DNA of 64,000 bases from Pedobacter namyangjuensis (GCF_003313325.1 NZ_QMHQ01000001.1:558001-622000); one strand, 5' to 3'. Shown: positions 41,024 through 51,676, numbered from the stretch's first letter. The notes: a model not told the origin generated them from the sequence alone. A program made the numbers and translations.

Positions 41024-43885
41024 TTATTTTTTCTCTGGTTCTAAAACCAAACGAATGTAATTGTCACCTTTTAAATACTTCTGTGCTGCTTCCTTAGTGC
41101 TAGCTACAGAAACTGCGTTAACTCTTTCTCTATCGCTTAAAACTTGTGTTAAATCTTCTCCATATTTTAAACGGTTTACAAGGTAGCTTAACCAAAAACT
41201 ATTTTCTCTTAAACTTAATTCTTCTTGACGTAGTTCTTCAGATTTATATTTTTTCAAATCATCTTCTGTTGCACCGTTTTGTTTAAATGAATTTACTTCT
41301 TCTAAAGACGCTGCAATTAATTTCTCTACGTTTGCTTGAGAACAGTTAAATGATATGGTATAGTAATAGTGCGCTTTTGGATACTTCTCTACGCTTAAGC
41401 TAACATTCGGGCTGTAAACGCCGCTTTCCTTTTCACGAAGACGCTCTAAAATTTTAATTTCTAAAGCTGCTTTTAAGGCTTCTAGTTGCGTATTGTTTTC
41501 TACGTTATATTCATAGTCATCGTGGAAAAACAATTGTACTGTGGCCTTATCTTCCAAACCTTTGTAAACTGTTTTGCTTACTTTTCCTTTTGGAGGATGA
41601 ACGCCATTGTCGACAAAGTTTTCGTTTCGATTTGTTGACGGTAAGCTTGCCAAGTAAGTAGTTAGAAAAGGTTTAAGTTTCTCTACTTCGAAATTGCCTA
41701 CAAAAACAAATGTTTGGCCGCTAGCATCTGCAAATCTGTCTTTATAAAATGCATAGGCTTTGTCTAACGAAATTTTATCGATATCTGACAAAGTTGTTGG
41801 CATCCCACGTTTGTGGTAATTAGACAGCACCGCTTGCACAGTGTCCGCATATACACTATTTGGATTACTGTTTTTGTTTGCCAACACTACTTTATAATCG
41901 CTTATGTTTTTATTGAAGATTTCAACGTCCTTACGTGGATTTGTAGCGTACGCATAAATTAACTGAAAGGCAGTTTCTAAATCTTTTGGCGATGTACTGC
42001 CAGAAAATCCTTGATATTCTGAGCCAATGTAAGAGCCTACAGAAGCGGTTTTGCCTGCTAAGTGTTTGCCCAGTTGTGTTGGGTTAAAATCTCCCACACC
42101 AGACTGTGCAATTAAGCTGGCATTCTCTGCCGATAAATAATCATCATTAGGGGCAATTGAAGTACCGCCTTTACCAAATGAAGTAAAAATAACCTGATCA
42201 TTTTTGAAATCAGTTGGTTTTAAAACCACCTTTACACCATTGCTTAAGGTTAGGGTAATAACACCAACTTTTTCGTTTTTAGTTTCGTTGGTAATTGTTC
42301 CAGCGGTAGGGATTTTTGCCACCAAAGGTTTGTCTACGATATCTTCTTTATACGGTGTAACGCCATTTCCAGCAGTCTTTAATACGTTTAATAATTGCGC
42401 CTCGGTTGGCAATTTATCAATTTCTTTATCAGGAGCCTGTACTACTACAGTTACATTATTTTTTGTTATTAATGTTTTAGCAACTGCATTAACTTCAGCC
42501 AGAGTTATGGTTTGAAGCAATTTTTTAGAAGTTTCGTATTCGTACTCTGCCGATGGAATGGCGGCACCAACAAGGAAATTGTCTAAATATTCTTGTACAA
42601 AAACAGCCGATTTTCTTTTGTCCTTTTCTTTATATTGTTTGTCAATTCCAGCTTCAATTTTCTTTTTAATGGTTTCAAACTCGCCATTTGTAAAACCAAA
42701 TTTAGCCATACGCTCATTCTCCGCTAAAGCAGCTCCTAGCGCTTTTTCAATATCTGCAGAAGACTTAGCTACTGCCACGGTGGTTAAGGCACTTTCGCCC
42801 CAAACTAAACCGCCTTGATATGGCCCGTAATTGCTTTGTGCAAATAAAAATGGTGCGGTGCCTTTTTGCGTAAGTTCTTGTATTCTATTGCCTAACATGC
42901 TGTTAACCATTGCTTCTATAACAGTTCTCTTGTAGTCGGCAGTTGTTTTAACAGGTGTAGATTTTTGGCGATAAATAACCTGGGCAATATTATATGGTTG
43001 CTCTTTATCCGTTACAATTTTAACGGCCGGCGTAGCATTATCTGCCAAGGTGTAAGTTGGTCTAGGTTTAGGATTTGCAGGATTTTTTAAATCAGAGAAA
43101 TTCTGTTTAATCAACGCTTCAACCTCCTTAACATCAAAATCACCAACCGCAATTACGGTTTGTAAATTAGGGCGGTACCAATCATTATAGAAATTTCGAA
43201 TCTTATCGTGTGTAAAGCTGTTTAAAACTTCAACTTTACCTATCGGGATGCGTTTAGCATATTGAGAATTGGCTAGCAAGAACGGCAATAATTGATTGCT
43301 CATTCTTTGCTGTGCATTTTTTCCACGCTGACGATCTTCTTCTATAATTACCCCACGCTCGTTATCAATTTCCTTACCATCCATGGTAACCTTACCCGCC
43401 CAGTTAGCCAAAATTTTAAAACCTGTTTTAAAAACTTCTGCACTATCTGTAGGAATTGGTAATTGGTAAACCGTTTGGTTAAAGCCAGTGTACGCATTTA
43501 AATCTGCACCAAACCTAACGCCTGCTTTTTGCAGATAATTAATCATTTCGTTTTTAGGGAAATCTTTGGTGCCATTAAAAGCCATGTGCTCGGTAAAGTG
43601 AGCTAAACCTAATTGCTCTTCAGTTTCCATTAACGAACCAATTCTATTACCCAAGTATAACTCGGCACGGTTTTTTGGTTCAACGTTTTTGCGTATGTAA
43701 TAAGTTAATCCGTTTGGTAATTTTCCAATAATAACATCTTTATCGGTAGGTATTGCGGTACCAACGTCGCTCTTTGCAACTGTTTTTGCAATTGGTGTTT
43801 TAGTAGTTGTAGTTTTTTTCTGGGCAAGTGCAGGTTGAATGTATAAACCTGCTGCTAAACCTAGAACTAGATAACGTTTTTTCAT
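41024..43885 (-). CDS. M16 family metalloprotease (PqqL/insulinase-like)
   Basis: A 953-residue periplasmic protease. A signal peptide ends near residue 21 (LYIQPALAQ), followed by a Thr/Lys-rich linker. The inverted zinc motif HFTEH is at residues 96-100 with the third ligand Glu further on (IDNERGVIIEE). The two halves repeat the M16 fold, the second lacking the HxxEH motif as usual for M16B. The length is that of single-chain PqqL-type enzymes. It is followed by its own terminator. Confidence 0.94.
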   Translation of the reverse strand: MKKRYLVLGLAAGLYIQPALAQKKTTTTKTPIAKTVAKSDVGTAIPTDKDVIIGKLPNGLTYYIRKNVEPKNRAELYLGNRIGSLMETEEQLGLAHFTEHMAFNGTKDFPKNEMINYLQKAGVRFGADLNAYTGFNQTVYQLPIPTDSAEVFKTGFKILANWAGKVTMDGKEIDNERGVIIEEDRQRGKNAQQRMSNQLLPFLLANSQYAKRIPIGKVEVLNSFTHDKIRNFYNDWYRPNLQTVIAVGDFDVKEVEALIKQNFSDLKNPANPKPRPTYTLADNATPAVKIVTDKEQPYNIAQVIYRQKSTPVKTTADYKRTVIEAMVNSMLGNRIQELTQKGTAPFLFAQSNYGPYQGGLVWGESALTTVAVAKSSADIEKALGAALAENERMAKFGFTNGEFETIKKKIEAGIDKQYKEKDKRKSAVFVQEYLDNFLVGAAIPSAEYEYETSKKLLQTITLAEVNAVAKTLITKNNVTVVVQAPDKEIDKLPTEAQLLNVLKTAGNGVTPYKEDIVDKPLVAKIPTAGTITNETKNEKVGVITLTLSNGVKVVLKPTDFKNDQVIFTSFGKGGTSIAPNDDYLSAENASLIAQSGVGDFNPTQLGKHLAGKTASVGSYIGSEYQGFSGSTSPKDLETAFQLIYAYATNPRKDVEIFNKNISDYKVVLANKNSNPNSVYADTVQAVLSNYHKRGMPTTLSDIDKISLDKAYAFYKDRFADASGQTFVFVGNFEVEKLKPFLTTYLASLPSTNRNENFVDNGVHPPKGKVSKTVYKGLEDKATVQLFFHDDYEYNVENNTQLEALKAALEIKILERLREKESGVYSPNVSLSVEKYPKAHYYYTISFNCSQANVEKLIAASLEEVNSFKQNGATEDDLKKYKSEELRQEELSLRENSFWLSYLVNRLKYGEDLTQVLSDRERVNAVSVASTKEAAQKYLKGDNYIRLVLEPEKK

Positions 43886-43913
43886 AAACGGTGGTTGTGT
43901 TTTATATTTAATT

Positions 43914-45065
43914 TTAAACTTTAATAATTATATTTTTTTTGTACATAACCCAAAGAATTACATAAAAGAATAAAATAAAAGCAATAGCGTAAGCTAAAGA
44001 AGCATTTATTGGGGAGAAATAAGGTACAAAAAATGTTTTATAAAAAGCGGTTAAAGCACCAATTTCTTCGCCATCTGCTTGTTTAATTTTTATCATGTTT
44101 ACTAAACGCGGCATCAAGCCGGATACAAAAAAAACTGTTATAGCGTTTACACCATAAATTACGAAGGGTTTTGTAAAACGGTTATAGTGGTTGATATCGA
44201 TAATCCAATATGATAGCGCTAGCACTATGGTTGCTAATCCGCCGGTGTAAAGCACGTAAGAGCTTGTCCATAAAGATTTATTTATCGGAAATTCTAAATC
44301 CCATATTAAGCCAAAAATAGTTGCCAAACATCCAACAGAAAATAGCCAAGCTATTTTAGTTGCTGGTTCAATGTCTTTTCTTTTTAAATAAATACCTACT
44401 AACACTCCGAACAAACAGGTTGCTATTGCAGGGAGTGTGCTCAGCATTCCTTCGGGATCCCAGGTTCTTGCAGCTTTCCATAAATGTGCCTCTGTTAAAA
44501 CTGAGCGATCTAACCAAGCGCCTAAATTTGTTTCCTTTTCTAAGTTGGCATAGCCTATGCCAGGTACAGGTACAAACGTCATCAATGCCCAGTAGCTAAT
44601 CAGAATTACAATTATGATCCTAAATATATTTCGCTCGCTAAATTTTAGAAATACAATGGAAGAGAGGAAAAATACAACGCCAATTCTTTGTAATACGCCT
44701 GGAATTCGTATGGTTTTTAAGGAGGCTACAAAATCAAAATCACTAAAATTTCTAGGGAAAAAAGCTAGAAATAACCCTAGTCCGAACAAAGTTAAACCAC
44801 GTTTTAAAGCTTTAAGAATAGTTTTGTTATGTGCTGTGTGGTCTGGTTTTTTGCTCCCCATAGCATAGGCAATAGAAACGCCCACTATAAAAAGAAAAAA
44901 CGGGAAAACAAGGTCGGTAGGGGTGCAACCATGCCATTCGGCATGTTCTAGCGGTGCATAAATATTACCCCAGCTACCCGGGTTGTTAACCAAAATCATG
45001 GCAGCAACGGTAAGTCCTCTAAAAAAATCTAAAGATAAAAGACGTGGGGTATTAAGGTAATTCAT
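43914..45065 (-). CDS. nagX: NagX-like acyltransferase (DUF5009)
   Basis: A 383-residue membrane protein with about ten helices. The ATG at 45065 (MNYLNTPRLLSLDFFRG) is preferred over a TTG at 45089. SLDFFRGLTVAAMILVNNPG, HAEWHGCTPTDLVFPFFLF and IPGVLQRIGV match the heparan-alpha-glucosaminide N-acetyltransferase/NagX family, which in bacteria is tied to amino-sugar use. It reads in the same direction as the NagB-PIG-L and M16 genes, 28 bases ahead of M16. The nagX symbol is by family. Confidence 0.88.
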   Translation of the reverse strand: MNYLNTPRLLSLDFFRGLTVAAMILVNNPGSWGNIYAPLEHAEWHGCTPTDLVFPFFLFIVGVSIAYAMGSKKPDHTAHNKTILKALKRGLTLFGLGLFLAFFPRNFSDFDFVASLKTIRIPGVLQRIGVVFFLSSIVFLKFSERNIFRIIIVILISYWALMTFVPVPGIGYANLEKETNLGAWLDRSVLTEAHLWKAARTWDPEGMLSTLPAIATCLFGVLVGIYLKRKDIEPATKIAWLFSVGCLATIFGLIWDLEFPINKSLWTSSYVLYTGGLATIVLALSYWIIDINHYNRFTKPFVIYGVNAITVFFVSGLMPRLVNMIKIKQADGEEIGALTAFYKTFFVPYFSPINASLAYAIAFILFFYVILWVMYKKNIIIKV

Positions 45066-45152
45066 AGCTTGCCTTGTTTGGATAAGCAAGTTAACTTATT
45101 GTTTCAAAAAAAGCTAAATATTTCTCTTTGCGCACCAAAGGAGTTAAATACA

Positions 45153-45174
45153 AAAGCCTCCCGGAGGAGGCTTT
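45153..45174 (-). terminator. terminator of nagB-PIG-L gene
   Basis: AAAGCCTCC (45153-45161) pairs perfectly with GGAGGCTTT (45166-45174), with a four-base loop. It lies 4 bases past the stop codon at 45178 on the minus strand. Confidence 0.82.
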
Positions 45175-45177
45175 CTT

Positions 45178-47097
45178 TTAAAACTTATATCTTACAAAAG
45201 CTTCCATAGCTTCGTAATTTGCCAAGCCTAAATCATCATAAGCTTGTGCAGTTTCCCTGTTTCTATCTTCCGCTCTTTTCCAAAATTCTCTGGCGTCATC
45301 ACCCGGAAAAACAGCTCTGTCTTTTTGAGATTGGTGTTTGAAGATGGCAAATTTCTTGCGCTCCACTTCTTGCGGGCTCAAAGGAACCGCCATTTCAATT
45401 TCATGTGGTTCAAATTCTAGCCAAGCACCACGATACATCCATAGCCAGCAATCGTTAACCCAGCTTTCGGTTTGTTTTAATCTTCTTAAAGCTTCTATAA
45501 TTATATTAAAACAAACAATGTGCGTACCATGTGGGTCTTCAAAATCTCCAGCAGCAAAAATCTGTTCGGGCTTTATTTTTTGCAAAAGCTCCATCGTAAG
45601 TATTACATCTGCTTCAGTAACCGGATTTTTTTGGCTTTTTCCACTTTCGTAAAATGGCAATGCCATAAAATGAATATGATCATCTTCCAATCCGCAGTAG
45701 CGAGCACCAGCAATAGCTTCGCCTTTTCTAATTAAACCTTTAACAGTTTGTATTTCTGGCGTATCTACTTGGTTTGGCTTTTTAGCGTCAATAAACTCAC
45801 GCATCCGCTGGTACATTTCTTTCAGTTCAGGATTGCCAAGTCCCATTTTCTCTGCAAAATCTATATTAAATTCCACAAAACGAAGCACATCATCATCCCA
45901 AACAGCAGTGTTTCCAGAAGTTTGGTAAGCCACATGTACATCGTGTTTTTGATCTACCAAACGAATAAAAGTACCACCCATTGAAATTACATCGTCATCT
46001 GGATGCGGAGAAAAAATAACTACACGTTTTTGTGCAGGCTCAGCTCTTTCTGGGCGTTGCGTATCATCTGCATTAGGTTTGCCGCCTGGCCAGCCCGTAA
46101 TGGTATGTTGCAGTTTGTTAAAAATATGGATGTTGATATTGTAAACTGGACCTTTTTCTAAGGCCAGCTGCGCCATGCCGTTATTGTTAAAATCGTCTTC
46201 TGTTAATTTTAAAATCGGTTTAGATAGGGTATTTGCTAACCAAATTACAGCCTTTCTAGTTAAAGCTTCGGTCCAAATACAATCTTTAACCAACCATGGC
46301 GTATCAAATCTGGTTAATAAAGACGCCGCATCTTCATCCAAAATAAACTCAACATGGTCAGAAAGTTGTAGGTAGGTTGCTGGCACTTCGCTAGAAATTT
46401 CGCCTTCAACAGCCTTCTTTATAATGGAAGCCTTTTTGGTATTCCAGGCCATCAATATAATTTCCTTGGCTTTAAATATGGTACCAATTCCCATTGTAAT
46501 GGCTTTGGTCGGCACAAAAGATTTACCACCAAAATCCCTAGCAGCATCTCTACGGGTTAGATCGTCAAGCGTTACCAATCTAGTACCCGAGTTTGGAGCA
46601 GAACCTGGCTCATTAAAACCAATGTGGCCTGTACGCCCAATACCCAAAATCTGAATATCTAAACCTCCAAATTCGCCTATTTTCTGTTCGTAAGCCAAGC
46701 AGAATGCCGGTATATCTTCCAGTTTCAAAGTTCCATCTGGGATATGAACATTCGCTTTATCTATATCAATAAGATCAAACAACTGTTCATTCATAAACGA
46801 TACATAGCTTTGAGCCGCAGTAGGTTGCATCGGATAGTATTCATCCAAGTTAAATGTTACTACATTTCTAAAGCTTAAGCCTTCTTCTTTGTGTAGGCGA
46901 ACCAATTCTGCATAAACACCAACTGGCGTGGCGCCTGTTGCTAAGCCTAGTACGGCCAATAAATTGCTTTCTTGTTTAGCCCTAATAATGTTCGCAATAC
47001 GATGCGCAACATTTATAGATGCCTCTTTTGGGTTTTTAAAAACGGTAACTGGGAGTTTTTCGAACCTCGTTTCTTCTAAAAGATTTAATCTTGCCAT
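45178..47097 (-). CDS. nagB: glucosamine-6-phosphate deaminase fused to PIG-L/LmbE deacetylase
   Basis: The ATG at 47097 (MARLNLLEETRFEKLPV) is chosen; the frame continues to 47247 but the extension is not family-like. The protein has 639 residues. Residues 1-270 form NagB: TFNLDEYYPM, GIGRTGHIGFNEPGS (catalytic His and Glu) and TMGIGTIFKAKE. Residues about 370-639 form a PIG-L/LmbE domain with SPHPDDDVISMGG and DPHGTH zinc motifs. The deaminase makes fructose-6-phosphate from GlcN-6-P, and the second domain suggests deacetylation of an N-acetyl amino sugar. This fusion is known in Bacteroidetes; its combined substrate path is inference. Confidence 0.93.
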   Translation of the reverse strand: MARLNLLEETRFEKLPVTVFKNPKEASINVAHRIANIIRAKQESNLLAVLGLATGATPVGVYAELVRLHKEEGLSFRNVVTFNLDEYYPMQPTAAQSYVSFMNEQLFDLIDIDKANVHIPDGTLKLEDIPAFCLAYEQKIGEFGGLDIQILGIGRTGHIGFNEPGSAPNSGTRLVTLDDLTRRDAARDFGGKSFVPTKAITMGIGTIFKAKEIILMAWNTKKASIIKKAVEGEISSEVPATYLQLSDHVEFILDEDAASLLTRFDTPWLVKDCIWTEALTRKAVIWLANTLSKPILKLTEDDFNNNGMAQLALEKGPVYNINIHIFNKLQHTITGWPGGKPNADDTQRPERAEPAQKRVVIFSPHPDDDVISMGGTFIRLVDQKHDVHVAYQTSGNTAVWDDDVLRFVEFNIDFAEKMGLGNPELKEMYQRMREFIDAKKPNQVDTPEIQTVKGLIRKGEAIAGARYCGLEDDHIHFMALPFYESGKSQKNPVTEADVILTMELLQKIKPEQIFAAGDFEDPHGTHIVCFNIIIEALRRLKQTESWVNDCWLWMYRGAWLEFEPHEIEMAVPLSPQEVERKKFAIFKHQSQKDRAVFPGDDAREFWKRAEDRNRETAQAYDDLGLANYEAMEAFVRYKF

Positions 47098-47245
47098 TAA
47101 TCTAATGTTTTTTGTAAACGGAGCAGTAAATATATAGTTAATGGCTAAATATCTCCAAAGGTTATTTGCTTTTATTACAAGTATTTTTTTAAGCTTTGCA
47201 TTAAAGCCCATATCAAACGTTTGTTTAAAAATTAACCAAATTAGC

Positions 47246-48445
47246 ATGAATAGCCAAATTCAAAAACTGTATGAAATTGCTGGTAAAACCGAAAGATTAA
47301 TTATTGGTCTAATGTCTGGAACATCAATGGATGGACTGGATATTGCGCTATGTAAATGCAAAAATAGCGGTCCGGAAACTCAGGTAGAACTGCTAAAGTT
47401 TATAACTATTCCTTATCAAGATGATTTTAGAGCAGATGTAAAAAGCATTTTTTCTAAACGCGATGCGGATCTGGAGAAAGTAACAATGTTGAACGAAAAA
47501 ATAGGTTTGGTACATGCCGACATGATTTTAGAAGCACTCCAAACTTGGAAAGTAGATAAAAATTCAATCGATGTAATCGCAAGTCATGGGCAAACTATTT
47601 TTCATGCGCCAAAGTCGTTGCACGGCAAGGCCGAATATCCAAATGCTACCTTGCAAATTGGCGACGCAGACCATATCGCTGTAAAAACAGGGATTATCAC
47701 TTTAGCGGATTTTAGACAAAAACATTTAGCTGCTGGTGGCGAAGGTGCTCCATTAGCCGTTTATGGCGATTATTTGGTTTTTAGCAAAGCTGATGAAGAT
47801 CGTATCATGCTGAATATCGGTGGCATAGCGAATTTTACTTTTTTACCAGGAGATTTAGATGCGGGCAAGGTTTTTTCTACCGATGTTGGTCCGGGAAACA
47901 CATTAATGGATCAATTTATTCAACTGCATAAACCCGGCAAATACTATGATGAAGATGCTGATATGGCAAGATCTGGCACTCTAAATCAAGCCTTGTTAGT
48001 TGCATTAGTAAACGAAAAGTTTTTTAAAATAGATTTTCCAAAAACAACCGGGCCAGAACTGTTTAACCTCAGTTATCTTGAAACGGCTCAAAAAGCCAGC
48101 AATACTTTAAACTTAAGCAAAGAAGATGTAATGGCAACCTTATGCCATTTTTCTGCTTACGGAATTATAGATGCCATTAAGCGTACGGTAAAATCATCGG
48201 CTATGCCTAAAATATTAATGAGTGGTGGCGGTATGCACAACCCATTGTTGGTGAGCTTACTTAGGCAAGCTTTACCTAAAGCTAATTTTACTACAACAGA
48301 CGAATTGCAAATAAATCCGGACGCTAAAGAGGCAGTTCTTTTTGCTTTACTGGCTAATGAAACGTTGGCCGGAAACCCAATAAACTTTGGCGACAGAGAA
48401 GGTGTGCCATCGGTTTGTATGGGTAAAATATCGTTGCCGAAATAA
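47246..48445 (+). CDS. anmK: anhydro-N-acetylmuramic acid kinase
   Basis: A 399-residue kinase opening and phosphorylating anhydro-MurNAc in cell-wall recycling. The start at 47246 (MNSQIQKLYEIAGKTERL) is favoured; an ATG at 47141 would add a hydrophobic extension lying over the nagB promoter. Motifs are GLMSGTSMDGLDIAL, ASHGQTIFHAP, TLADFRQKHLAAGGEGAPL, NIGGIANFTFLP and STDVGPGNTLMD. It is divergent from nagB-PIG-L, so the two amino-sugar genes share a 148-base intergenic region. Confidence 0.94.
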   Translation: MNSQIQKLYEIAGKTERLIIGLMSGTSMDGLDIALCKCKNSGPETQVELLKFITIPYQDDFRADVKSIFSKRDADLEKVTMLNEKIGLVHADMILEALQTWKVDKNSIDVIASHGQTIFHAPKSLHGKAEYPNATLQIGDADHIAVKTGIITLADFRQKHLAAGGEGAPLAVYGDYLVFSKADEDRIMLNIGGIANFTFLPGDLDAGKVFSTDVGPGNTLMDQFIQLHKPGKYYDEDADMARSGTLNQALLVALVNEKFFKIDFPKTTGPELFNLSYLETAQKASNTLNLSKEDVMATLCHFSAYGIIDAIKRTVKSSAMPKILMSGGGMHNPLLVSLLRQALPKANFTTTDELQINPDAKEAVLFALLANETLAGNPINFGDREGVPSVCMGKISLPK

Positions 48446-48463
48446 AATTTTTTTATTTCAAAA

Positions 48464-48490
48464 AAATATCAAAAACTATTTTTGATATTT
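48464..48490. promoter_or_regulatory. 12-bp AT-rich palindrome between anmK and susC
   Basis: AAATATCAAAAA (48464-48475) and TTTTTGATATTT (48479-48490) form a perfect inverted repeat with a three-base spacer. It could be the anmK terminator or an operator for the susC promoter. Its end overlaps a motif shared with the second susC (48485-48506). Confidence 0.5.
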
Positions 48491-48578
48491 ACTTAAGGTT
48501 ACGGTAAGATAAATAGTTCTATAACCGATTGTTTTACAGTAACGGAAACAAAAAATTAACCAAATTAATCTACAAGCT

Positions 48579-51500
48579 ATGAAGAGACTTTACGCTTCTG
48601 GGCATTTAAAACTGCGATCTTTAGTTTTACTACCCTTAATTTTATTGCTTTTTACCGTAACGGCCAATGCGCAAAGCAAACGTTACACTATAAGCGGTAA
48701 AGTAACCGATGCCTCAAACAAAACTACTATTCCGGGCGCCGGTGTAAAAATTCAAGGAACTAATTTCGGCACTGCTACAAATACCGATGGTAATTTTAGC
48801 CTAGCAGCCGATTTAGCCCCGGGAAACTATCAAATTGTTTTTTCTTACATTGGATTTAAGTCGGTAACCAAGCCTTTAGTACTTGGCGATGCGACAAATG
48901 TTAGCGTAAGTGCCGAAATTAGTTCGGATGCAATGGGTTTGGACGAGGTTATTGTAACCGGTACATCGCAAGGAACTACCAGAAAACAATTGGGTAACTA
49001 CATAACTTCGGTTAAAGGAGACGACTTAAATAAAGCGCCGAGTGGAAACGTACTTTCATCTATGCAAGGTAAAGTGGCAGGTGCGCAAATAAGCCAAAAC
49101 TCTGGAGATCCTGCCGGAGGTATGTCGGTAAAATTACGTGGTATCAGTTCTGCAAACTCATCAACCGAACCATTATATATTATCGATGGTGTAATCGTTA
49201 ATAACTCCACTACAAGAGTAACAAACACTACTGCAAATTACGATGGTGGTAGTTTTGTGGGTGCTATTGGCCAAAATAGAATGGTGGATATTAATCCAGC
49301 AGATATAGAAAGAGTAGAGGTTTTAAACGGTGCATCGGCTGCCGCGATTTATGGTTCTAGAGCAAATGCTGGTGTGATTCAAATTTTTACCAAAAAAGGT
49401 GTCGCTGGTAAAACGCAGGTAAGTTTTAATACAAACTTTATGATAAGCGAACTGCGTAAGAAAATAGAGGTTAACCAATCGCCCGTTAAATTTGGAGGGA
49501 GTGTTGATGCATTTACGCAAGATGTTATTGCTACCGTTGGTACTCCGGCAGCATTGGTAACTACAACTTCGCCGGTAACGCGTTACGATTATCAGGATTA
49601 TATCTTTAGAACAGGCTACGGTACAGATAACAATTTGTCTATTTCTGGTGGTGGTGAAAATACTAAAGTTTACTCTTCTTTTGGCTATTTCAGTAACCAA
49701 GGTATCATCAAAAATACCAATTTCAGAAAGTACAATTTCAGAACAAACCTTGATCAGAAAATAAACGATTGGGCTAGTGTTTCAGCTGGTTTGAATTACA
49801 TTAAGAGTTCGGCAGATGAAAAACCAGATGGAAATTCATTCTTCTCTCCAATGAACTCGGTAACCATTATTGGTAACTTCCACGACATTTGGCGAAGGGA
49901 TGCGAGTGGTAACTTAATGGCTGTTGGAGAAAGAGGGCGTGTAAATCCAGTTTCTGTAATTGAAGATATTAAACAAAAGCAAGAAGTGGATAGAATTATT
50001 TCCAACGCAACATTAAAACTAAATCCAATTAAAAACCTAACGGTAGATTTAACTTTAGGTGCCGACAATTCTTCGCAAAACGGAACAACTTACATTCCAC
50101 CATATACTTACAACGTAAATCCTGATTTTTTTGGTGGTGGAACAACGATAAACGCCACTCAAAATGGCTACTCGAGCGCTGCTACCAGCAAGGCATTTTT
50201 ATTTAACAACGAAATAAATGCAACCTATCAGGGTAAAATTTCTGAACTATTAACCTCGGTAACACAGGTTGGCTATTCGTATCAATATGAAAGAGGTCAA
50301 TACGCTTTGTTGCAAGGTAGAGGTTTGGCACCAAAAATAACTACCGTAAATGGAGCTTCTACACCGTTGCCAAGTGCCGACGGTAGAACTGAACTGTCAA
50401 TTAGCGGTGCTTATATCCAACAAAATTTCAAGTACAAGGATCACTTGTTTGTAACTGGTGCATTGCGTATGGATGAGTCTTCTGTTTTTGGTAACGATAA
50501 CAGAAACCAGGTTTATGTGAAAGCAAGTTTAAGTTACGTTTTGTCATCAGCAGATTACTGGAAAAAAGGAAACCTATCATCATGGTGGGACACTTTTAAA
50601 CTAAGAGCAGCTTATGGCCAATCTGGTAACCTAACAGGTATTGGCCCGTACGATCGCATCAACGGATACAATGGCCAAGCGTTTTTAGGCTACACTTCTT
50701 TGTTTAGCAGTTTTCAATTAGCTAACGAAAACGTAAAGCCTGAGCGTCAGGATGAGCTGGAAGTAGGTACAGATTTAGGGTTTTTGCAAAACAGATTAAC
50801 CTTAAGCGCCAACTATTACAATAAAAAGGTAAAAGACTTATTGTTAGCACAAGTAATTGCACCAACAGAAGGATATACAAGTTTCTTAAATAATATCGGT
50901 TCGTTAAAAAATACCGGCGTTGAGGTAATTTTAGGCGGTACACCTGTAAAAACACAAGATTTTGCTTGGACCGCCACGGCAATATTTAATAGAAACAGAA
51001 ACGAAGCCTACAATATTGGCGCAATGCGACTTTTAAGTACTAACCCAGGTGCGCCGGTTGCGATTATTGATGGTGCGCCACTGGGTGTATTTTACGGAAC
51101 CTATTTCGCTAGAAATTCTGACGGAAGTATGGTGACTAACGCTGCCGGCATACCGCAGCAAGCTAGAGATGGTGCTGGTAATCCATTGAGAAAAATCTTA
51201 GGAGATCCTAATCCAGACTACAACTGGAGTTTTGTAAATGATATCAGCTATAAAAAGTTCGGTTTACGTGTGCAGCTTGATGGTGTACAAGGTGGTGACG
51301 TTTGGAATGCCGATTGGAGAACCAGACAAGGTGTAGGAAACGGCAAGGTTGCAGAGCAAGAGCAGTTAGGCCAGTTGCCTAGGGGTTATGTAGCCGGCGT
51401 TTATGCGATAGAAGAGTGGAGGATTGACGACGGATCTTTTGTAAAATTGAGAGAAGTTTCATTGAGTTACAACATCGGTAAGGTTAAATCTATAAGTAAT

Positions 51501-51665
51501 ATGACGGTTGTGCTTAGCGGTAGGAACTTGGTTTCTTGGGATAATTACAAAGGATACGATCCAGAGCTAAACTCGGCAGGCCAGTCTACTATTCTTAGAA
51601 ACATAGATTTTGGCTCGGTGCCAATTCCAAGAACATTTACGTTAGGCCTACAAGTTAAATTTTAA
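48579..51665 (+). CDS. SusC/RagA TonB-linked outer membrane protein (first pair)
   Basis: A 1028-residue TonB-dependent transporter. A signal peptide ends near residue 31 (LLLFTVTANAQ). A carboxypeptidase-like beta domain occupies about 37-120 (ISGKVTDASNKTTIPGAGV). The plug starts DEVIVTGTSQGTTRKQLG and carries LYIIDGVIVNN and INPADIERVEVLNGASAAAIYGSRA, the SusC signature. The barrel runs to a terminal FTLGLQVKF. It is paired with a SusD 11 bases downstream. The substrate is probably an oligosaccharide or peptide; the adjoining amino-sugar genes suggest, without proof, an amino-sugar polymer. Confidence 0.95.
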   Translation: MKRLYASGHLKLRSLVLLPLILLLFTVTANAQSKRYTISGKVTDASNKTTIPGAGVKIQGTNFGTATNTDGNFSLAADLAPGNYQIVFSYIGFKSVTKPLVLGDATNVSVSAEISSDAMGLDEVIVTGTSQGTTRKQLGNYITSVKGDDLNKAPSGNVLSSMQGKVAGAQISQNSGDPAGGMSVKLRGISSANSSTEPLYIIDGVIVNNSTTRVTNTTANYDGGSFVGAIGQNRMVDINPADIERVEVLNGASAAAIYGSRANAGVIQIFTKKGVAGKTQVSFNTNFMISELRKKIEVNQSPVKFGGSVDAFTQDVIATVGTPAALVTTTSPVTRYDYQDYIFRTGYGTDNNLSISGGGENTKVYSSFGYFSNQGIIKNTNFRKYNFRTNLDQKINDWASVSAGLNYIKSSADEKPDGNSFFSPMNSVTIIGNFHDIWRRDASGNLMAVGERGRVNPVSVIEDIKQKQEVDRIISNATLKLNPIKNLTVDLTLGADNSSQNGTTYIPPYTYNVNPDFFGGGTTINATQNGYSSAATSKAFLFNNEINATYQGKISELLTSVTQVGYSYQYERGQYALLQGRGLAPKITTVNGASTPLPSADGRTELSISGAYIQQNFKYKDHLFVTGALRMDESSVFGNDNRNQVYVKASLSYVLSSADYWKKGNLSSWWDTFKLRAAYGQSGNLTGIGPYDRINGYNGQAFLGYTSLFSSFQLANENVKPERQDELEVGTDLGFLQNRLTLSANYYNKKVKDLLLAQVIAPTEGYTSFLNNIGSLKNTGVEVILGGTPVKTQDFAWTATAIFNRNRNEAYNIGAMRLLSTNPGAPVAIIDGAPLGVFYGTYFARNSDGSMVTNAAGIPQQARDGAGNPLRKILGDPNPDYNWSFVNDISYKKFGLRVQLDGVQGGDVWNADWRTRQGVGNGKVAEQEQLGQLPRGYVAGVYAIEEWRIDDGSFVKLREVSLSYNIGKVKSISNMTVVLSGRNLVSWDNYKGYDPELNSAGQSTILRNIDFGSVPIPRTFTLGLQVKF

Positions 51666-51676
51666 TTAGATTAGTG

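Noticed and set aside
47141..47245. N-terminal extension of anmK from an ATG at 47141
   Set aside because: The extra 35 residues are hydrophobic, not family-like, and cover the nagB promoter region. The ATG at 47246 gives the normal start.
47098..47247. N-terminal extension of the NagB-PIG-L fusion
   Set aside because: Fifty extra residues without family match, overlapping the anmK start. The ATG at 47097 gives a standard NagB start.
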